The notes below the pieces were generated by a model. That model searched no databases. It worked only from the letters and a program-made list of their open reading frames with translations, and was not told where the DNA came from. A stretch of DNA of 64,000 nt, taken from NCBI RefSeq assembly GCF_048771995.1, contig NC_133027.1, forward strand, positions 56,109,501 to 56,173,500. Direction: 5' to 3'. A program made the position numbers and the translations under genes. Below are positions 11,615 through 25,322 of the stretch, piece after piece (within the stretch, counting starts at the first letter, position 1; each line of letters opens with the position of its first letter). This DNA is from Taeniopygia guttata (Eukaryota > Chordata > Aves > Passeriformes > Estrildidae).

Positions 11615-13190
11615 CACAGAATCACAGAATCGCTGGGTTGGAAGAGACTTTTAAGATCATCAAATCCAACCCATGCCCTAACCGCTCAACTAACAATGGC
11701 ACCAAGCGCCACATCCAATCTTTTTTTAAACACATCCAGGGATGATGACTCCACTACCTCCCCAGGCAGAATATTTCAGTACTTTATCACTCTTTCCATA
11801 AAAACTTTTTCCTGATAACCAACCTATATTTCCCTTGGTGCAGCTCAAGACTGTCTTGTCATTTTTGTCAGTTGCTGCCTGGAGAAAGAGACCAACCCCC
11901 ACCTAACTATAACCTCCCTTCAGGGAATTGTAGAGAGTGATAAGGTCACCCCTGAGTCTCCTTTTCTCCAGACTAAACACCCCCAGCTCCCTCAGCTGTT
12001 CCTCACAGGGCTTGTGTTCCAAGCCCCTCACTAGCCTTGTTGCCTCCTCTGGATGCTCTCAAGCTGAGGGGCCCAGGACTGGACTGGACACAGCACTCAA
12101 GGTGTGGCCACACCAGTGCTGAGTACAGGGGCAGAATGACCTCCCTGGTCTTGCTGGCCACAATATTCCTGATACAGGCCAGGATACCACTGGCCTTCTT
12201 GGCCACCAGGGCACACTGCTGGCTCATGTTCAGCTGGCGTCACTAGTACCCACAGGCCCCTTTCTGCCTGGGCACTGTCCAGCCACACTGACCCCAGCCT
12301 ATAACACTGCAGGGGGTTATTGGGGCCAAAATGCAGGACTCGGCACTTGGACTTATTAAACTTCATCCTATTGGACTCTGCCCATCCATGCAGCCATTCC
12401 AAGTCTCTCTGTAGAACCCTCCTACCTTCCAACAGATCGACACACACTCCCAGCTTAGTGTTGTCTGCAAATTTACTAATGAAAGACTCAATCCCCTCAT
12501 CCATGTCATCAATAAAAACATTGAACAGAACAGGCCCCAGCACAAACCCTGAGGGACACCACTGGTGCCTGTCCCCAGCTGGATGCAGCACCATTCACCA
12601 CCACTCCCTGGGCCCGACCATCCAGCCAGTTCCTAACCCAGCACAGAGTGCTCCTGTCCCAGCCATGGGCTGCAGCTTCTCCAGGAGTGTGCTGTGGGAG
12701 ACAGTGACAAAGGCCTTGCTGAAGTCCAAACAGACAACATCCACAGCCTTTCCCACATCCACCAGGTGGGTCACCTGGTCATAAAAGGAGACCAGGTTGG
12801 TCAAACATGACCTACCCCTCCTAAACCCATGGTGGCTGGGTCTGATACCCTGGCCATCCTGTGAGTTCTGTGTGATTCAGTATAAACTGCTCCATAACCT
12901 TACTGGGTACTGAAGTCAGCCTAACTGGCCCATAATTATCAGGATCCTCCTTCCCATCCTTTTGTGAATGGGTGTCACATTGGACAGCTTCCAGTCATCT
13001 GGAACCTCACCAGTGAGCCAGGACTGCTGGTAAATGAGGGAGCATGCCTTTGCAAGCTCATCTGCTGGCTCCCTCACTACCCTGGGATGGATCCCATCTG
13101 GGCCCATCAATTTATGAACATTCAAGTGGCTCAGCAGTCCTCTGACTGCCTCCTCCTGGATAACAGGGGGACCATTATGCTCCCTGACAC
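11615..13190 (-). mobile_element. CR1 LINE, 5'-truncated, with damaged reverse transcriptase
   Basis: The left end (cacagaatcacagaatc, ttggaagagac) is the antisense CR1 3' terminus. Minus-strand frames then give reverse-transcriptase pieces in order towards the 3' end: GPDGIHPRVVREPADELAK, LTGEVPDDWKLSNVTPIHK, VVCLDFSKAFVTVSHS, GPVLFNVFIDDMDEGIESF, KFADNTKLGVCVDLLEGR and [12 protein letters not shown]. These lie in different frames (12916-13125, 12595-12804, 12097-12594), so the ORF is broken by indels. The active-site FADD motif reads FADN. The element is inactive. Confidence 0.93.
12097..13125 (-). pseudogene. CR1 ORF2 reverse-transcriptase remnant
   Basis: This is the coding part of the CR1 copy. 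The reverse transcriptase would copy CR1 RNA at a nicked target. Here the fingers/palm region is spread over at least three frames. Motif A reads DFSKAFVTVSH, with Val where CR1 normally has Asp, and motif C reads FADN instead of FADD. The endonuclease domain and ORF1 are absent because of 5' truncation. Confidence 0.88.
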
Positions 13191-16100
13191 AATCTACTTG
13201 GTACTCTGTTTTTTATTATGGCTTAGGTACCAATTTTTACAATAATTTATCTTTAATAAAGATGAGAAGAATACTGATTTCAGATTACAAAAGGCTTGGG
13301 TAACACTGGCAGAATATGGTGAGGAAAATTGGCAATACTGACCCCTTGTCTCACTATCAAGGTAGACAGAGAATATGAAAAAAACATGAATCATTGAGTC
13401 ATGGACTGAATTTTACCATTTGGTTCTCTTGTTATTACTTCTATAGGTAGGTTGGCAAGAAATCATTGATATCAGGACTCCCATTCAATGCTGAAACTAG
13501 AAAATTCACTGCCAATTAACTCACTAGGTAGCTGCTTGTTACATAATTTGCTCTATTTGTGATCAAAGTTATTTAAAAGTAAGGCTGTTGTTTTTTATAT
13601 TTTTTTAAAGGCTGGATTGGCAGCAGTGCTGCTGTTGTTCTTCTTCTTCATATAAAAAACGAAGAAAAGACCCTACTGAAAAAAAATGTTTCATCCTAGA
13701 GGACGTTTTTTGGTAAAATGATCTTGCCAGGCAGGTTTAGGAGGGGCTGGTCCTGATAAGGGAAATGCATAGAAATCACTGTTAAATAATGAGTTTTGTG
13801 CAAACAAACGTGCTCAAATAAACTCTTCAGTATGCTCTCAAGCTGCATAGATAGTAACCATTGATTAGCCCAAGGACACTTGACATTAGTTAAGAGCTGG
13901 TTAGAGGAAAGACTCACGGGGAAGCATGGCAGAGTCAAAGCTAGGAATACAGGGAGGTATTGAGAGCCAGGCAACCCGAACCAGGCTTTTTTGGAATTTT
14001 TCAGAAAGCACAAGGAGTAAGGGTGGGTCAGTTGTATAAATGCAAGGGTTTAGGTCCCATGTGAACTGCAGAGACTCTTTGCAAAGAGTGCCCCCACTCT
14101 TTGTAACAGACATCTTTAAATACACTTTGGTGTATTTCCCTCTCAGATGAAAACACATTAAACAAGTTGACAATTCATTCAAATAAAACAAAATATATTG
14201 TGCACAATTAAACTCCTTGCAATTTTGTTTCTAATTTTGCTTCCTTTCTATATCAAAAACTGTTGCTTTGAATGAAACATCAAACCATTTTAGTCCAACA
14301 GCATTAACATTAAATACTTTGATATTTTCATACCAGTATTTTGTTTCCATGTCCCCCTTTTTTATGTTGAGGGATTTTACAGGTCTGTGTTGCAAGTAGA
14401 GCAAGTACAAGCAGAACTGACATATAAATATATATATATACATGAGTTTTCTGAGATACTAGTATGCTATAGAACTGAGGGCTATATAAAATTGTATATG
14501 TGTGATGTACAAATAGATTTAGAGGAATTAGACAAAAATTTATTAATCATTTCTATATAGGACCCTATAAATACCACTTTCAGCAGCAAATTCTTAAATG
14601 CACCTCATGTTTTTATAGATTAATTGAATTATTACATGCATTAAGGTATTAAATAGAGCATATTAAATGTGCAATTATTGAATTATTTAAATACAAACAT
14701 AAAATATTTTAACAGGGTTTCAGTTCTACTAAGTTCTTGATTTTTTCCCCCATCTGATAGAAGCCTACATTAAAAACTCTGACTTTGACCCATCTGTTGG
14801 TAGAGGAAAAAAAATCCTTCCAGAAATGACTTTTGCAATTCTGGCATTGACCTGCTATATTACCACATGGTCCAGAAATTTCTCTTGCCCTCCAATAGCT
14901 TTTCCATAATCTGTCTTCTACAGCTTTTCTATTGACAAGGGAAGTGAAGTGTTTACAGAAATGGGAAATGTGCAGTGGCAGTGTAGCAGAAAAGGCTCCT
15001 GGTAAAGCCAGATCGCATTTGTCAGAGCAAAAGGCAAATGTTCCTTGTTTGTCTGAGGAAGATGCAAGGTGTGCTGGTTAATCTTCCTTTCTGTTTTCTT
15101 TTAAACCACACTGACAAAGAACAACCTTCTGCTTTCCTTTTCATTTCCTTGCAATTCTAAGTCCTAATCAAAGCACTCATGAATCCCCCACTGTGCTATC
15201 ACAGTGTTTATGAGTTGGAAAAATTGTAATAGTCTTTCCCTAGCTGAGAAATAATGAAGGAACATCTCTGATCTTTATTGCTAAAATAAACCCAAGAAAA
15301 GAAACTGATGAGTATAAAATCTTGCATGTCATATACTTCCTTACCTTAATGTGGGATTTGCATTCGTGTCACAATTTGACTGCTGTTCAACACATGTGTC
15401 TGACTTTCCTCCGTTCTGGAGGAAAACTGTGAGAACTGTGCTGTTTGAACAAACTCCAGGTTTTAATTTGCAACTTTTGTGAGTTTTTAAAAAAATTTAT
15501 TGTAATGCACAAATTTATGATTCTGCATGTTATTGAATACTTGCAACATTTTTGCTTTGCTAAAACAAATTCCACATGGTTTTGAAGCAGTATGACATCA
15601 AGATTTTTTATATCCACTGCACTACTTGATATAAGGGCCAACACCCAAGACTGGATGTGTGATCTTTGGAATGTATAAAATGAAAACATGACTAAACTAA
15701 CATCTATAATTTGCTGGGAGTTTATATGACAAGGATATAACACCTTAAGTGAGCATGATTTCTGAAATGGAGCATATACCCAGTTTCATTCGTCAAAAAT
15801 ATTCTTAGCAAGGCAAAATCCAATTCTCCTGGAAATCAGGATTTTTTATTGAAGTGGTAACATTATCATTCTGATGAATGTTGCTATGCCAGCATAAATA
15901 TCTGGATTTAGTTCACACGCTTCAGAAAGCTATAAAAGATCCTTCTAAATTACAATTTGTTTACTTGGTTTCAAGGTTCTTAGTCAAAAGTGTGAATAGC
16001 AGAGGACTATTTCAATAGCATTCTCAGTAAGACAAGCAAAGCTTTTGAGAAGTACTGTGAAGACATCTCAAGGAAAGGGAAATGTCAGAATCTGCATATT

Positions 16101-18233
16101 TCTACATCTTTGAAGGTCTAGGGTTTTCAAGCACCTAATGCTACAGCATAGCTGTGCCTAAAAGCCCTGCTGAGGGAAATTAAAGCTCTGCTTTACAAGT
16201 TACTGAGAACAGATGCAATAAGAAAGAGAATTTCTGTCCCAGGGAACTTTAGACCTCGTATGTGATGAGACACAAGGGACAAACACATTAAATATCTAGG
16301 TAATTTGGCCAATGTAAAATGATCATTTAGTATGAGCATCATTTTCAGTTGAAAGATAGTTTAATATCTCACTTGTAAACTGAGGGGAATACTAAAGCTG
16401 AGCGTAATATTTCCATGTAACTACTGGGCCTCCTAAAGCATCAATATGTTCTCTGTCTTCCCTCACACACTCCTGAACCTCCACACAGTATTTGTATGAC
16501 ACCACTCAAAACTTTTTCCCCTCCACTACCTGCTGACATGAGCAGCTGCTGTTTTGGGAGATGCAGCTTTGGCAAGGCTCTACAGTACTCTGCAAACGAA
16601 CTCTTCTTCTAAATGTTCAGAAAAGTAATGGAAATGTCTTTGTTATGAGAGCGAGAGGAGAAAAGGGGGAGGAGTAGAGCTGGTAGATTAGAAAGTTTCT
16701 CTGCGCCGGGGTTTCTGACAACAAATTCCCACTGATACCTGGTTATAAACAGATGGTAACAGTGAGAGGACAGAGTCTGGGGAAATCAAGACTCTGCTCT
16801 TCATGTGATCAGAAGTGATGCTTTTCAAGTCACTGTAGTCTTGCAAATCTGCATGTGGGAAAACATGAGCTCTACCTGTGTAAGGAGTAAGAGGAAGAAA
16901 AAGGAGAAAAAGAAGGGAAAAGGGGAAAACAAGTGTCTTAATCCCACCTTTCACTTGAAAGGGTAATTAAATATTAGGCTTGGCTTTTTTTTTTTTCCCC
17001 CAGGGCTCAGCTAGGAAATACTTGCCCAGAAAAAATGCTGGTTTGAGAAACAGGGGTGGTACAACCTAAGGCATGATTCCTGCTACCTCTTAGGCTCAGG
17101 TGGAGAAATCCTCCCCTGAATTGCTTCTTCACCATGAGAAAACAATCACTATTATTATCCATTAATAAATCCATATTGTTGTGTTGAAAGCATAGCAGAT
17201 ATCCATGTTGTCCAGTCATCACTCACTTGGCAGCAGCCAGAGCCATCACACTGTCCCCAGCCTGACACCAGGCAGGGCCTACAGAATGCTGTTAGTCACA
17301 GTCTGCTCATGCTCCCATGTCATATCTGCCTGCTTCTTCAACCTGTTCACTGGACTCCTAGTAGTAACACAGAAGTGCTGTTTCCAGGAAAAGCAGCTCA
17401 ATACAGCGCTGAGAAAATCATGAGTGTCCGATTTTTCCTCATTTGTAGCTATGCTGCTGCTTTACCACTTTGCAAACAAGGAGGTTAAAGAAGCATAAAA
17501 GCACCTTGGCACAGCACATGGAAGGACAAGAACAGTGGAAGGACAAGGACAGCAACCTCGCTGCAAGGTGGAAGAGCTTAACAAGGGGCATCATATATTA
17601 TCCACTACATGAGCTATGGAGTTGCACCACTCTAACACACCAGCCTGGCTGAGCAGCACAAGTTCTGCTATAAACAAGCTCTTAGCTCTGTTCTGGACAA
17701 ATTCTTTCTGACAGTTTCAAACGGAGGGGCTTGACTAAACTAATTCAGGAAAAAATTTAATTGGTTGTAGAGAGGTTGTCAACAGTCTTCCCATTGCATA
17801 CTGTCATTAATTTTTTTTGTCTTCTCTTTGTCACCTGGCTTCAGGATGAAAAGTGCAAGAGTGAGGGAGCCATTATGCATCTCCTCTGGCTAAGTGGGGT
17901 TCCTTGTCATGGCCTGAGGCTGGAGAGGGTGGGACATGTCCTGGGCATGATAAATAGGATTGTGGACAGTGATTTCAGTCAGAAATGTCACTCACTTTGA
18001 TGTCTGAAAAATACATAGAAGAAATATGATCCTGTCCTTTGAATGCTTACGTCCCTATCTGAAACTTCTTTTTCTACCCTCCTTCCTCAGAGATAAACAA
18101 ACCCCACTTCAATCTTGATGGTCATTTTAGATTTTGACCTACCTGAATTGTGGTAGATTTGGTGTGGGGCACTTAAGGACTACAGACAACTGAAAGTTTT
18201 CTCAAACAGGCAGAAGCAGGGTAGCAGCTGACA
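13191..18233. other. Intergenic DNA, no gene seen
   Basis: Mostly AT-rich, including a short (TA)n run near 14428-14442 and an AT-rich block at 14500-14720. No exon, RNA gene or clear repeat family was recognised. Confidence 0.5.
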
Positions 18234-18269
18234 GTGGCAGAGGTGACAGCAAGGTGGCAGAGGTGACAG
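18234..18269 (+). repeat. Short tandem repeat, period 20
   Basis: gtggcagaggtgacag occurs at 18234-18249 and 18254-18269, identical in both copies, with a related partial copy just upstream. Confidence 0.85.
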
Positions 18270-21200
18270 GAGCACAAGTTTGAGAACCTCTGCAGAAGTC
18301 AAAGAGGACAGTACCAGGCTCAAGGGGAAGGATGCACTTAGCAGTTCATGATTTCCCCTGATATTTCCCTATGGCCATCACATGGCTCAAATTACTGCTG
18401 TGTTCATGAATACTTTACAGCCTCCATGGCCCAACCAGGAGGTAGGGAGGCATTGTTTGCCAAGTTTTAATGTGAGTTCCAAAGCTTTGTCTAAGATCAT
18501 TTGGGAAGGCTGTGTCAGAGAACGAAAACAAACCTGCAGCTCCTTCCCATACCTCAGCCACGAGCCTTGGTTGTCAGCATTTTATAATTTAATTTCTAAA
18601 ATACTTCCACTCTGTAGTGTTTCATCCTAATGTTTTTTAATGCTGTCCTACTTTTCTGTCTTTTAGTTTGTCTAATTTCAGGGGAAAATACAGACAACTG
18701 ATGCCAAGGAAACCTATATATACACTATAAACATTTTATATAATTTGTAACACTACTGAAAAATCTGTTTGATATTTATGTCACTGCGAATGAAATGTGC
18801 CATTTGCAAGCTGCCTTTTATAATTTATTAAGCAAGCTGAAATGTTTGCTTAAACAAGCTTTGTTAGCCTGTCATCTACTGGTATAGAAGAAATATTTTG
18901 CTGACAGATCATAGAAATTGGATTTTTATTGTCCCCCACTGACTTCAAAGGGTTTTCTTTTTCTCTGACAGGGTTGACACAGGATGCTACTTCAGAAGCA
19001 CTGCATGTGCTCTAGGGGACCATCTCTGTTTTTAATTCATACAACAACCCATCCTGCATTTTCCTTGAGTTAGCTGAATACTGTATGTTCCAACACCTTA
19101 ATTTGGAAAAAAATGGCTATATAGAAACACAGGTTAAATGTTTAAGGCTGATGTAATGCACACTTGGAAAGCTTTAAATCAATCATTTATGCCACATAAC
19201 CTACTTTGGGCCCTCATTGAATTGCAGGTTGCTGATGAGCAGCCCCAGCAGGCAAACCTGGTGACTGAGCTGTGTCTGCCAGTCTGAGAAGGGCAAATCC
19301 CAGATCCAGATCCCAGTGAAGTCATGACAGGATTTCCCTGGGCTTCACTGAAGCTCGACAGAGGACCCAAAGGAACAGACATCTGATCAGTCTCTTCACT
19401 TCAAGACTTTCTTTCATGAGTACAAACACTGGGAAGGTACCTAAAACAAGGACTATCCGAGGGCCCGTGCTGGTATTCTGGGATACAACATTTGAAAAGC
19501 CTCCTGTGCAGGACAACTTGAACATCCTGCATACAGTTTCCAATGCAAGGCCCAGACCTGGAAAGTTCATAAATAAATGTGTTTCACAGCTTGCAGTGCT
19601 GCAGTTCCTGATTGCACACTGGCTGGAAATGTCCTCAAGCCAACATCTTCTCCAGTGTTAATTCCACACACTGAGAGAAAAAGCGAGTATAATTATAGCG
19701 CTCTGTTATTTTCATTTTATTGAAGAGTGCTCATTTTGAAGAGAAGAAAGAGGTGGCCCAGACTGCCTCTGAGAGAGGTGAGAGCACCATCAATGTACTC
19801 AATAAAACTCTTTGCAGGCTGGAGGTTGGACCGCTGCCACAGTTCATGTGATGGTACATCTCCCAGAAAGCTATGGAAAATAAGATTAAATAGTGACATT
19901 CCTTTCCAGGTGGCAAATACCCTGATCCTACTCACATGTTATGGTGACTGAGAGAGGAAAAAAACCAAAGAAATAAATAATTCCTATTAAAGTTCCATGG
20001 CAAATATGGGCCACTGCATTTTTCCAGAATTCTCAAGATATTTTTGTACTTTCTCTGAAAATACTAATGATAAATTATAATTAATGCATCTATTATTCTC
20101 TTGATTGTTATAATTTCTCTTGTCCTCTTATAAAGACAGGAAGTCCCAAGTCTTCACCAAAGGATTAGTACTATTTGCAATATATATACTCAGCTCTTGG
20201 CTGATTCCCATGCTCACAGGGGTGAGCTGCTCAGAACTGGGGGAGGTTGAATACAGTGGAAGTTGTGGTTGCTGGCCAATGAGGTTCTGCAGAGGAAAGC
20301 TGTGATGACAGCAGGGAGAGTGGGAGCATGGAAAAGTGAAAGAAATGGGATAATGCCAGCATGGAGGCTGCGGAAAAGCAAGAGACTGCATTGCAGTGGC
20401 TCACGCGTGACAGGGCCACCCTTCATGGGCTGGTCTGGAATCTCTCCAGTTGCTCACTGAGTGAGAGGAGAAAGCTCAGGGGGGCAGGATCCGAATGCAG
20501 GGGAGCCTGGGAAGGCAGGCATGGAAAGGTGTCCCTGCTCTGCAGAGCCCTCCCCAGGTGTGCTTGCCCAGTTGTGCCCCACATCTGGGGCACAGCTTCT
20601 TGCAAACACTGAAGCACAGGAAATTTTCTCTGACATGTAGCAATGCTGTGGGGAATCATGGAAGCCCTCTGGCCTTGATTTTGTGGATCTTTTTCTACAG
20701 AAAATGCTAAGTGAGAAAAAAAAAAAGATAGGAAAATCCCCAAGGAAATCTCAAAGGGAATCTGAAAGAGTTGCTAGAGTGCAGAGGTGACAGACTTGTT
20801 ATCTGTCAAGCGTTATCCATCTTAAAAAAGCAAACGCCTAAATCTACTGTAAAATGGAGCTGTTGAGGGGGAAGAAGAATAAAGGAAATGATAAAAAAAA
20901 ACAAAAAACTACCTTGACCTAAATTATAAATAGCAACATGAATCACAATCTGTGAATGCATTTTTCTTTGAAAGATACTCAAGAGGTGCTGCCCAGCATT
21001 GTATGTCATGGAAACACATATTTCTTAAAATCTGCTAAAGTGGCATTTCAGTCATATGACAGATTGCAAAAAGACAATCTAAGAAAACAGTAGAAAAATT
21101 GCTGCCCTGCAAAAAAGCGTAAGGATAAGAAAGCAGTAACTGCTGCTGCTGGGTTTGTGCTTTTGTTTTTCCCGTGGATAGAAAAAACCCACATTCCTTC

Positions 21201-24200
21201 TTAGAGCAACTTCACCTCTGTTGCAGGTGTCATAATGAGTGTCAAGTTGAAGCAGTGAGCTGGAGTAATTGGAGCTCCTCTTTCCAAGAGACAGGCAAAC
21301 AGCATCTTTTTGTCAGACCAACCCAGAATCACTTTTGCTCAGAGTGTGTGAGGCTGTAAATGTTTGAGTTTCCACTGGCTATGACCTTTCTTCAAGGCTG
21401 TTCATTCCTTTTGTACAAAACCCCCCCAGAGCTTAATGGAAAATACAGAAAACTCTCAGCCACATTTTTTTAATAGTGTGAGGAAGAGGAGTTTTTGTAA
21501 ATATTGCTTTCAGGATTGATATTTTTTTGAACTTTCACAATTGTCTTTGATCTTAACACAGGGGTTGATTGGGGAAATGGGTGTGGGGGAGAATGGGGAA
21601 AATGAGAATAATTTTGGCAAGTTTTGCCCAGTGTTCAGGACAATTGGGCCCCTCTGCAGTGTCTCATCTCACTCCTCTCTTTTGGCTTGTTTCTCCAAAC
21701 CTCAAACCGGTGAAAAGCAGCTATTAAAATATGTAAAACTGCCTCTAAATATTAGAGAATGCATTTTTATTAAGAAAAAAGGGGAAGTGAAAATGAAGTT
21801 ACTATGGTGGCTGTTCTCTCCCATCTGTACTGTGGGAGTTTTACTTATCCTAGTGAATAAAGAGAAAGAGAATTTAACATTCTCCACTTGAAGAATGGAG
21901 ATAGATATCTGTGTACCATAACATAATAAAATAATCTGATTTGAGGCTACTTCTTCAGCTAGGTACAGCACACACAGGGCTTCTGACATATAAAATTTGA
22001 GGTCCACAGGACTCCAGACAACATCTGGGTGCTGTTCAGGCTTCTCTCCATTGCTCCTTTAATTCTAGAGGTGGAAGGCTCAGAAAGGCTTTGCAGTGCA
22101 CTGACAAAATTCAGCTTGACCTTCAACATGTGAGCCCTCAGTACCCTCTTCCTTGCACCCAGTCAGGCTCCTCTGAGGGACAAGCAGGGCATGGGTCAGC
22201 AGCCAGGAGATAGCAGGAGAGGTGAAATCCATCCTGTCCTGTACTTGGGAAGGCCAAAATACTCCCAAGGCATCACAAGTTTCAATCTGAGATCACAGAT
22301 ATGAAAGAGACAATAAATACTCTGTTTTCTGCTTCTCCTAGAATTTCTCTGGAAAAATCTGATTCACCAGGCAAGCTCTCATAAGGAAAACAGGCACAAA
22401 GCCATCAAAGAAGAGGAGGAGACATGGCTGATGTGTGACCTGCACTTCCAAAGCGTGGGCACATGCAGGCTGAGGGACCCATTACCAGTGTGGGCTTGGT
22501 CCCCTGCAATTCCACCAGCACCAGTCTGTGCTGTGGCTTAGTTAAATGAGCAATGCACCCACACTTCCTTTCCAACCTCGCAGGGCTTCCCCTGTCCCTC
22601 CTAAAGCTACTAAGTAGTGCAAACATTGCCAGTCCACACTCAGGATGTAGTCCTCCAGCAGCACCACCATCACATGCTGCACTCCGGCAGCGGGGAGGCT
22701 GGGAGAGACTCATGGTGCTGTTCTCCCTCCAGGCCCTGCTGCTCATCCAGCCTCTCCCAGACAGGATTCACTCTCAAAGGAGAAAAGCCGTTTCAATTTT
22801 CACAGGATAGTTCTGCAATTAGGGAGGAGAGGAGTCACTGGGGGCACAAATAGAATAGGTGGGAAGGGAGAAGCAGAAGATAGTGCTGCTGCTGAACTCT
22901 GTTTATCATGTAGTTTAACATGGTTTCACCTACAGAACAATGCTAGTTCTGCAGTGGTAGAGAGGACACATTCTCTGACTTTCCTCGTTCTTTCTGTAGT
23001 CAGAGCGCTGCTGCTGCATAAGGCACTCAGTGCCTGCTGAAGGCAGATGACAATCTGCCCTGCTATCATGCATAGAGTCAATCTACGCTCTTCTAATCAT
23101 TTATCTAATCTTTTAAAGAAAGACAGAAAAAAAAAAAAAAAAAGAAAAAAAAAAAAAAGAAAAAGGGGAATTGCCCCTGTAAGGACCCTTAAAGGCTGGT
23201 TCAGCTGGAGCTTGGTAGTATGAACACAGACCAGAAAAGATATTGATGTGATAAGCTACAGCCAGGATTCCTTTCTTCTAAATTACATCTTAACAGAAAC
23301 CGAATCAAGGAAGGAAAGAACCTATGAGGAATTTTCTTAGATTATTTAACTGCACAACCCTTCAGAGAACATCAACACTTTTCCTTTCCTATGTTCATCT
23401 CATCCTCACCTCTTAAGACCTTTCATCATTTGCCAAACACCTCCATAAATTAATTCAAAAGTATCACACATAGATACTACTTCTGCAGCACTCACAGGAA
23501 AATTGACATTCTAATAGGAAAACCCAAGAAATTTTTTGTTCCTCAAGTATATGATTTTTCTCTTTCTGCACACTGTCATTTATAGGTTGAAAGTACCCCA
23601 GGGCAGTGACTGGCTCATTCAGGATTTTATTTTGTGCTCTTGACTTTGACCTATTTACTAAATAATTGTGTGCCTTGGTTTATAGCTGCAGTGGGAATTG
23701 CCACTGAATTTCTCAATTCTTCTCAAATAATACAGATAACTGTTCTGTGTTATTTCACACAGAACATGCAAATTTTATTTTATACAACTTTCAGTGGAAC
23801 TTTACTAAGTTTAAATATATCTGCTGTTGATGTCATGACAGATATAGTCTTCAAATCATCATGGAAGAGGCCACCTCAGCACAAATGTTATGCAGGACTG
23901 TCAGACTGCTTTCTGTCTACTCATTTTTCAGTGTTTGCAGCCACCTGTCATCTGTTTATAATGATGTGAGACATTACTCTAGACACTTGCATGTCCTCTC
24001 CTTGCTTGTTTTGCAGTATTTAACGTGCCCTAGAACTCACTAGTAGTTATGTCCCATCAACAGGACCATAAAAATATGAAGTTGTTTTGTACATGTGAGA
24101 AAGGAATTACACCTGAGAGACAGTAACTGTGACAATGGCTCTTCTGGATGTACAGGCTGATTTCACTCTAGGCTAAGCTGAGCTAAATCAATAATGGAAT

Positions 24201-24917
24201 CCTACCTCAAATCTGGAACATCAAAGTTTCAATTTCTTTTTAGAACAACAATATGAGCAGAGCCTCACACAACATGTAAATTATATACTTAGGAACTATT
24301 TAATGATAGTTTAATAATGAGGTTTTTCCTTTGCCTGCATGGCCTCCCTCAGTCTCTCCTCCATCATGCAGCATTTTGAAGCCTTTTGATTCAAAGGTAC
24401 TTGGCTTGCTTAAGAATTTCCCATGTAGTACTGATTTGGGGGCAATTAGATGCAGGGACTTTTCAGCTTTTTAATTAAAAATTAAACTGTAAAGCAGCCT
24501 GGGCCGCTCAAAGCTGAAGCAGGGCTGGGACAGAACTACAGATCCTCTGCCTTTGATGGCTGACAGGAACCAACTGTACTCCTCTCACCAGGACACAGGA
24601 TTCCCTCACCTTTCAGGAGAAAAATATTAGTAGGTGCCCACTTACCTTTGAAACAACTCACTCCTATTGAATCTGACATCAGATGCACACACCAAGTCAT
24701 AGAACAGTCCCTGTGTAAAACACCAATGCGGTGAAGGACCAGACCTGAACAGCAACACAGCTCAGGAGAGCTTATACAGAACAGATATACAGGGGAGGGA
24801 GAGGAGGGAAAAAAAAAAAGACCAACACCACCCCCTCTAACAAAGACCTTTATTTTAATTAAAATTATTATAAGGATTATTACATTATAAGAATTATTAT
24901 ATCAATATAAGAAAATC
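18270..24917. other. Intergenic DNA, no gene seen
   Basis: GC rises around 20200-20600 and 22400-22800, producing overlapping open frames on both strands. None resembles a known protein, and their mutual overlap argues for chance. An A-rich run lies at 23127-23168. Confidence 0.5.
23127..23168 (+). repeat. A-rich simple repeat
   Basis: About 42 bases that are nearly all adenine with a few guanines. It may be a decayed retroposon tail. Confidence 0.9.
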
Positions 24918-25322
24918 TTCCTTTCAGGAAAGGAAATGAAATCTTGAAATTTGAGGCCAGAGTTAAACAAACACTCCAGAAAGGAGATATGGTCCATCAA
25001 ATATTAAATTGCAAAATCCTGAAAATTTGAAATGGATTGCCTACAACCAATTGTACTGAGATGAAATGTGGTGCAGGGAAAAGGACCAAAACTTGCCCAA
25101 ATATTCCCTTTGAAATCCCTAAAATCAGGAAAGAAAGGGAAACAAAGACAGAGAAGAGAAACAGAAGAATTGAAATTTCAAAAGGAAAAAAGCCCCAAAA
25201 CCTGCTAAGAGGTGAAAACAAGAAAAGCCAATGGGATGACCTGAAGTGCAGGAATATGGCCTGAAGCTTGCCCAATTGAGCCTCATTAAATAGCAGGATT
25301 TCATTCCCTTTCCTGAAAGGAA
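24918..25322. repeat. Inverted-repeat pair, possible MITE or hairpin
   Basis: Bases 24918-24943 and 25297-25322 are reverse complements at 25 of 26 positions (core ctttcaggaaagg), enclosing 353 bases. No clear target duplication flanks the pair and the interior codes for nothing known. A non-autonomous DNA transposon or an RNA hairpin are the main possibilities. Confidence 0.55.

Noticed and set aside
12320..12784. 154-codon plus-strand open frame
   Set aside because: It is the reverse strand of the CR1 reverse-transcriptase region, a shadow of that remnant.
20120..20743. Dense overlapping open frames on both strands
   Set aside because: Six or more frames overlap in a locally GC-richer stretch, which lowers stop frequency. 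None has recognisable content.
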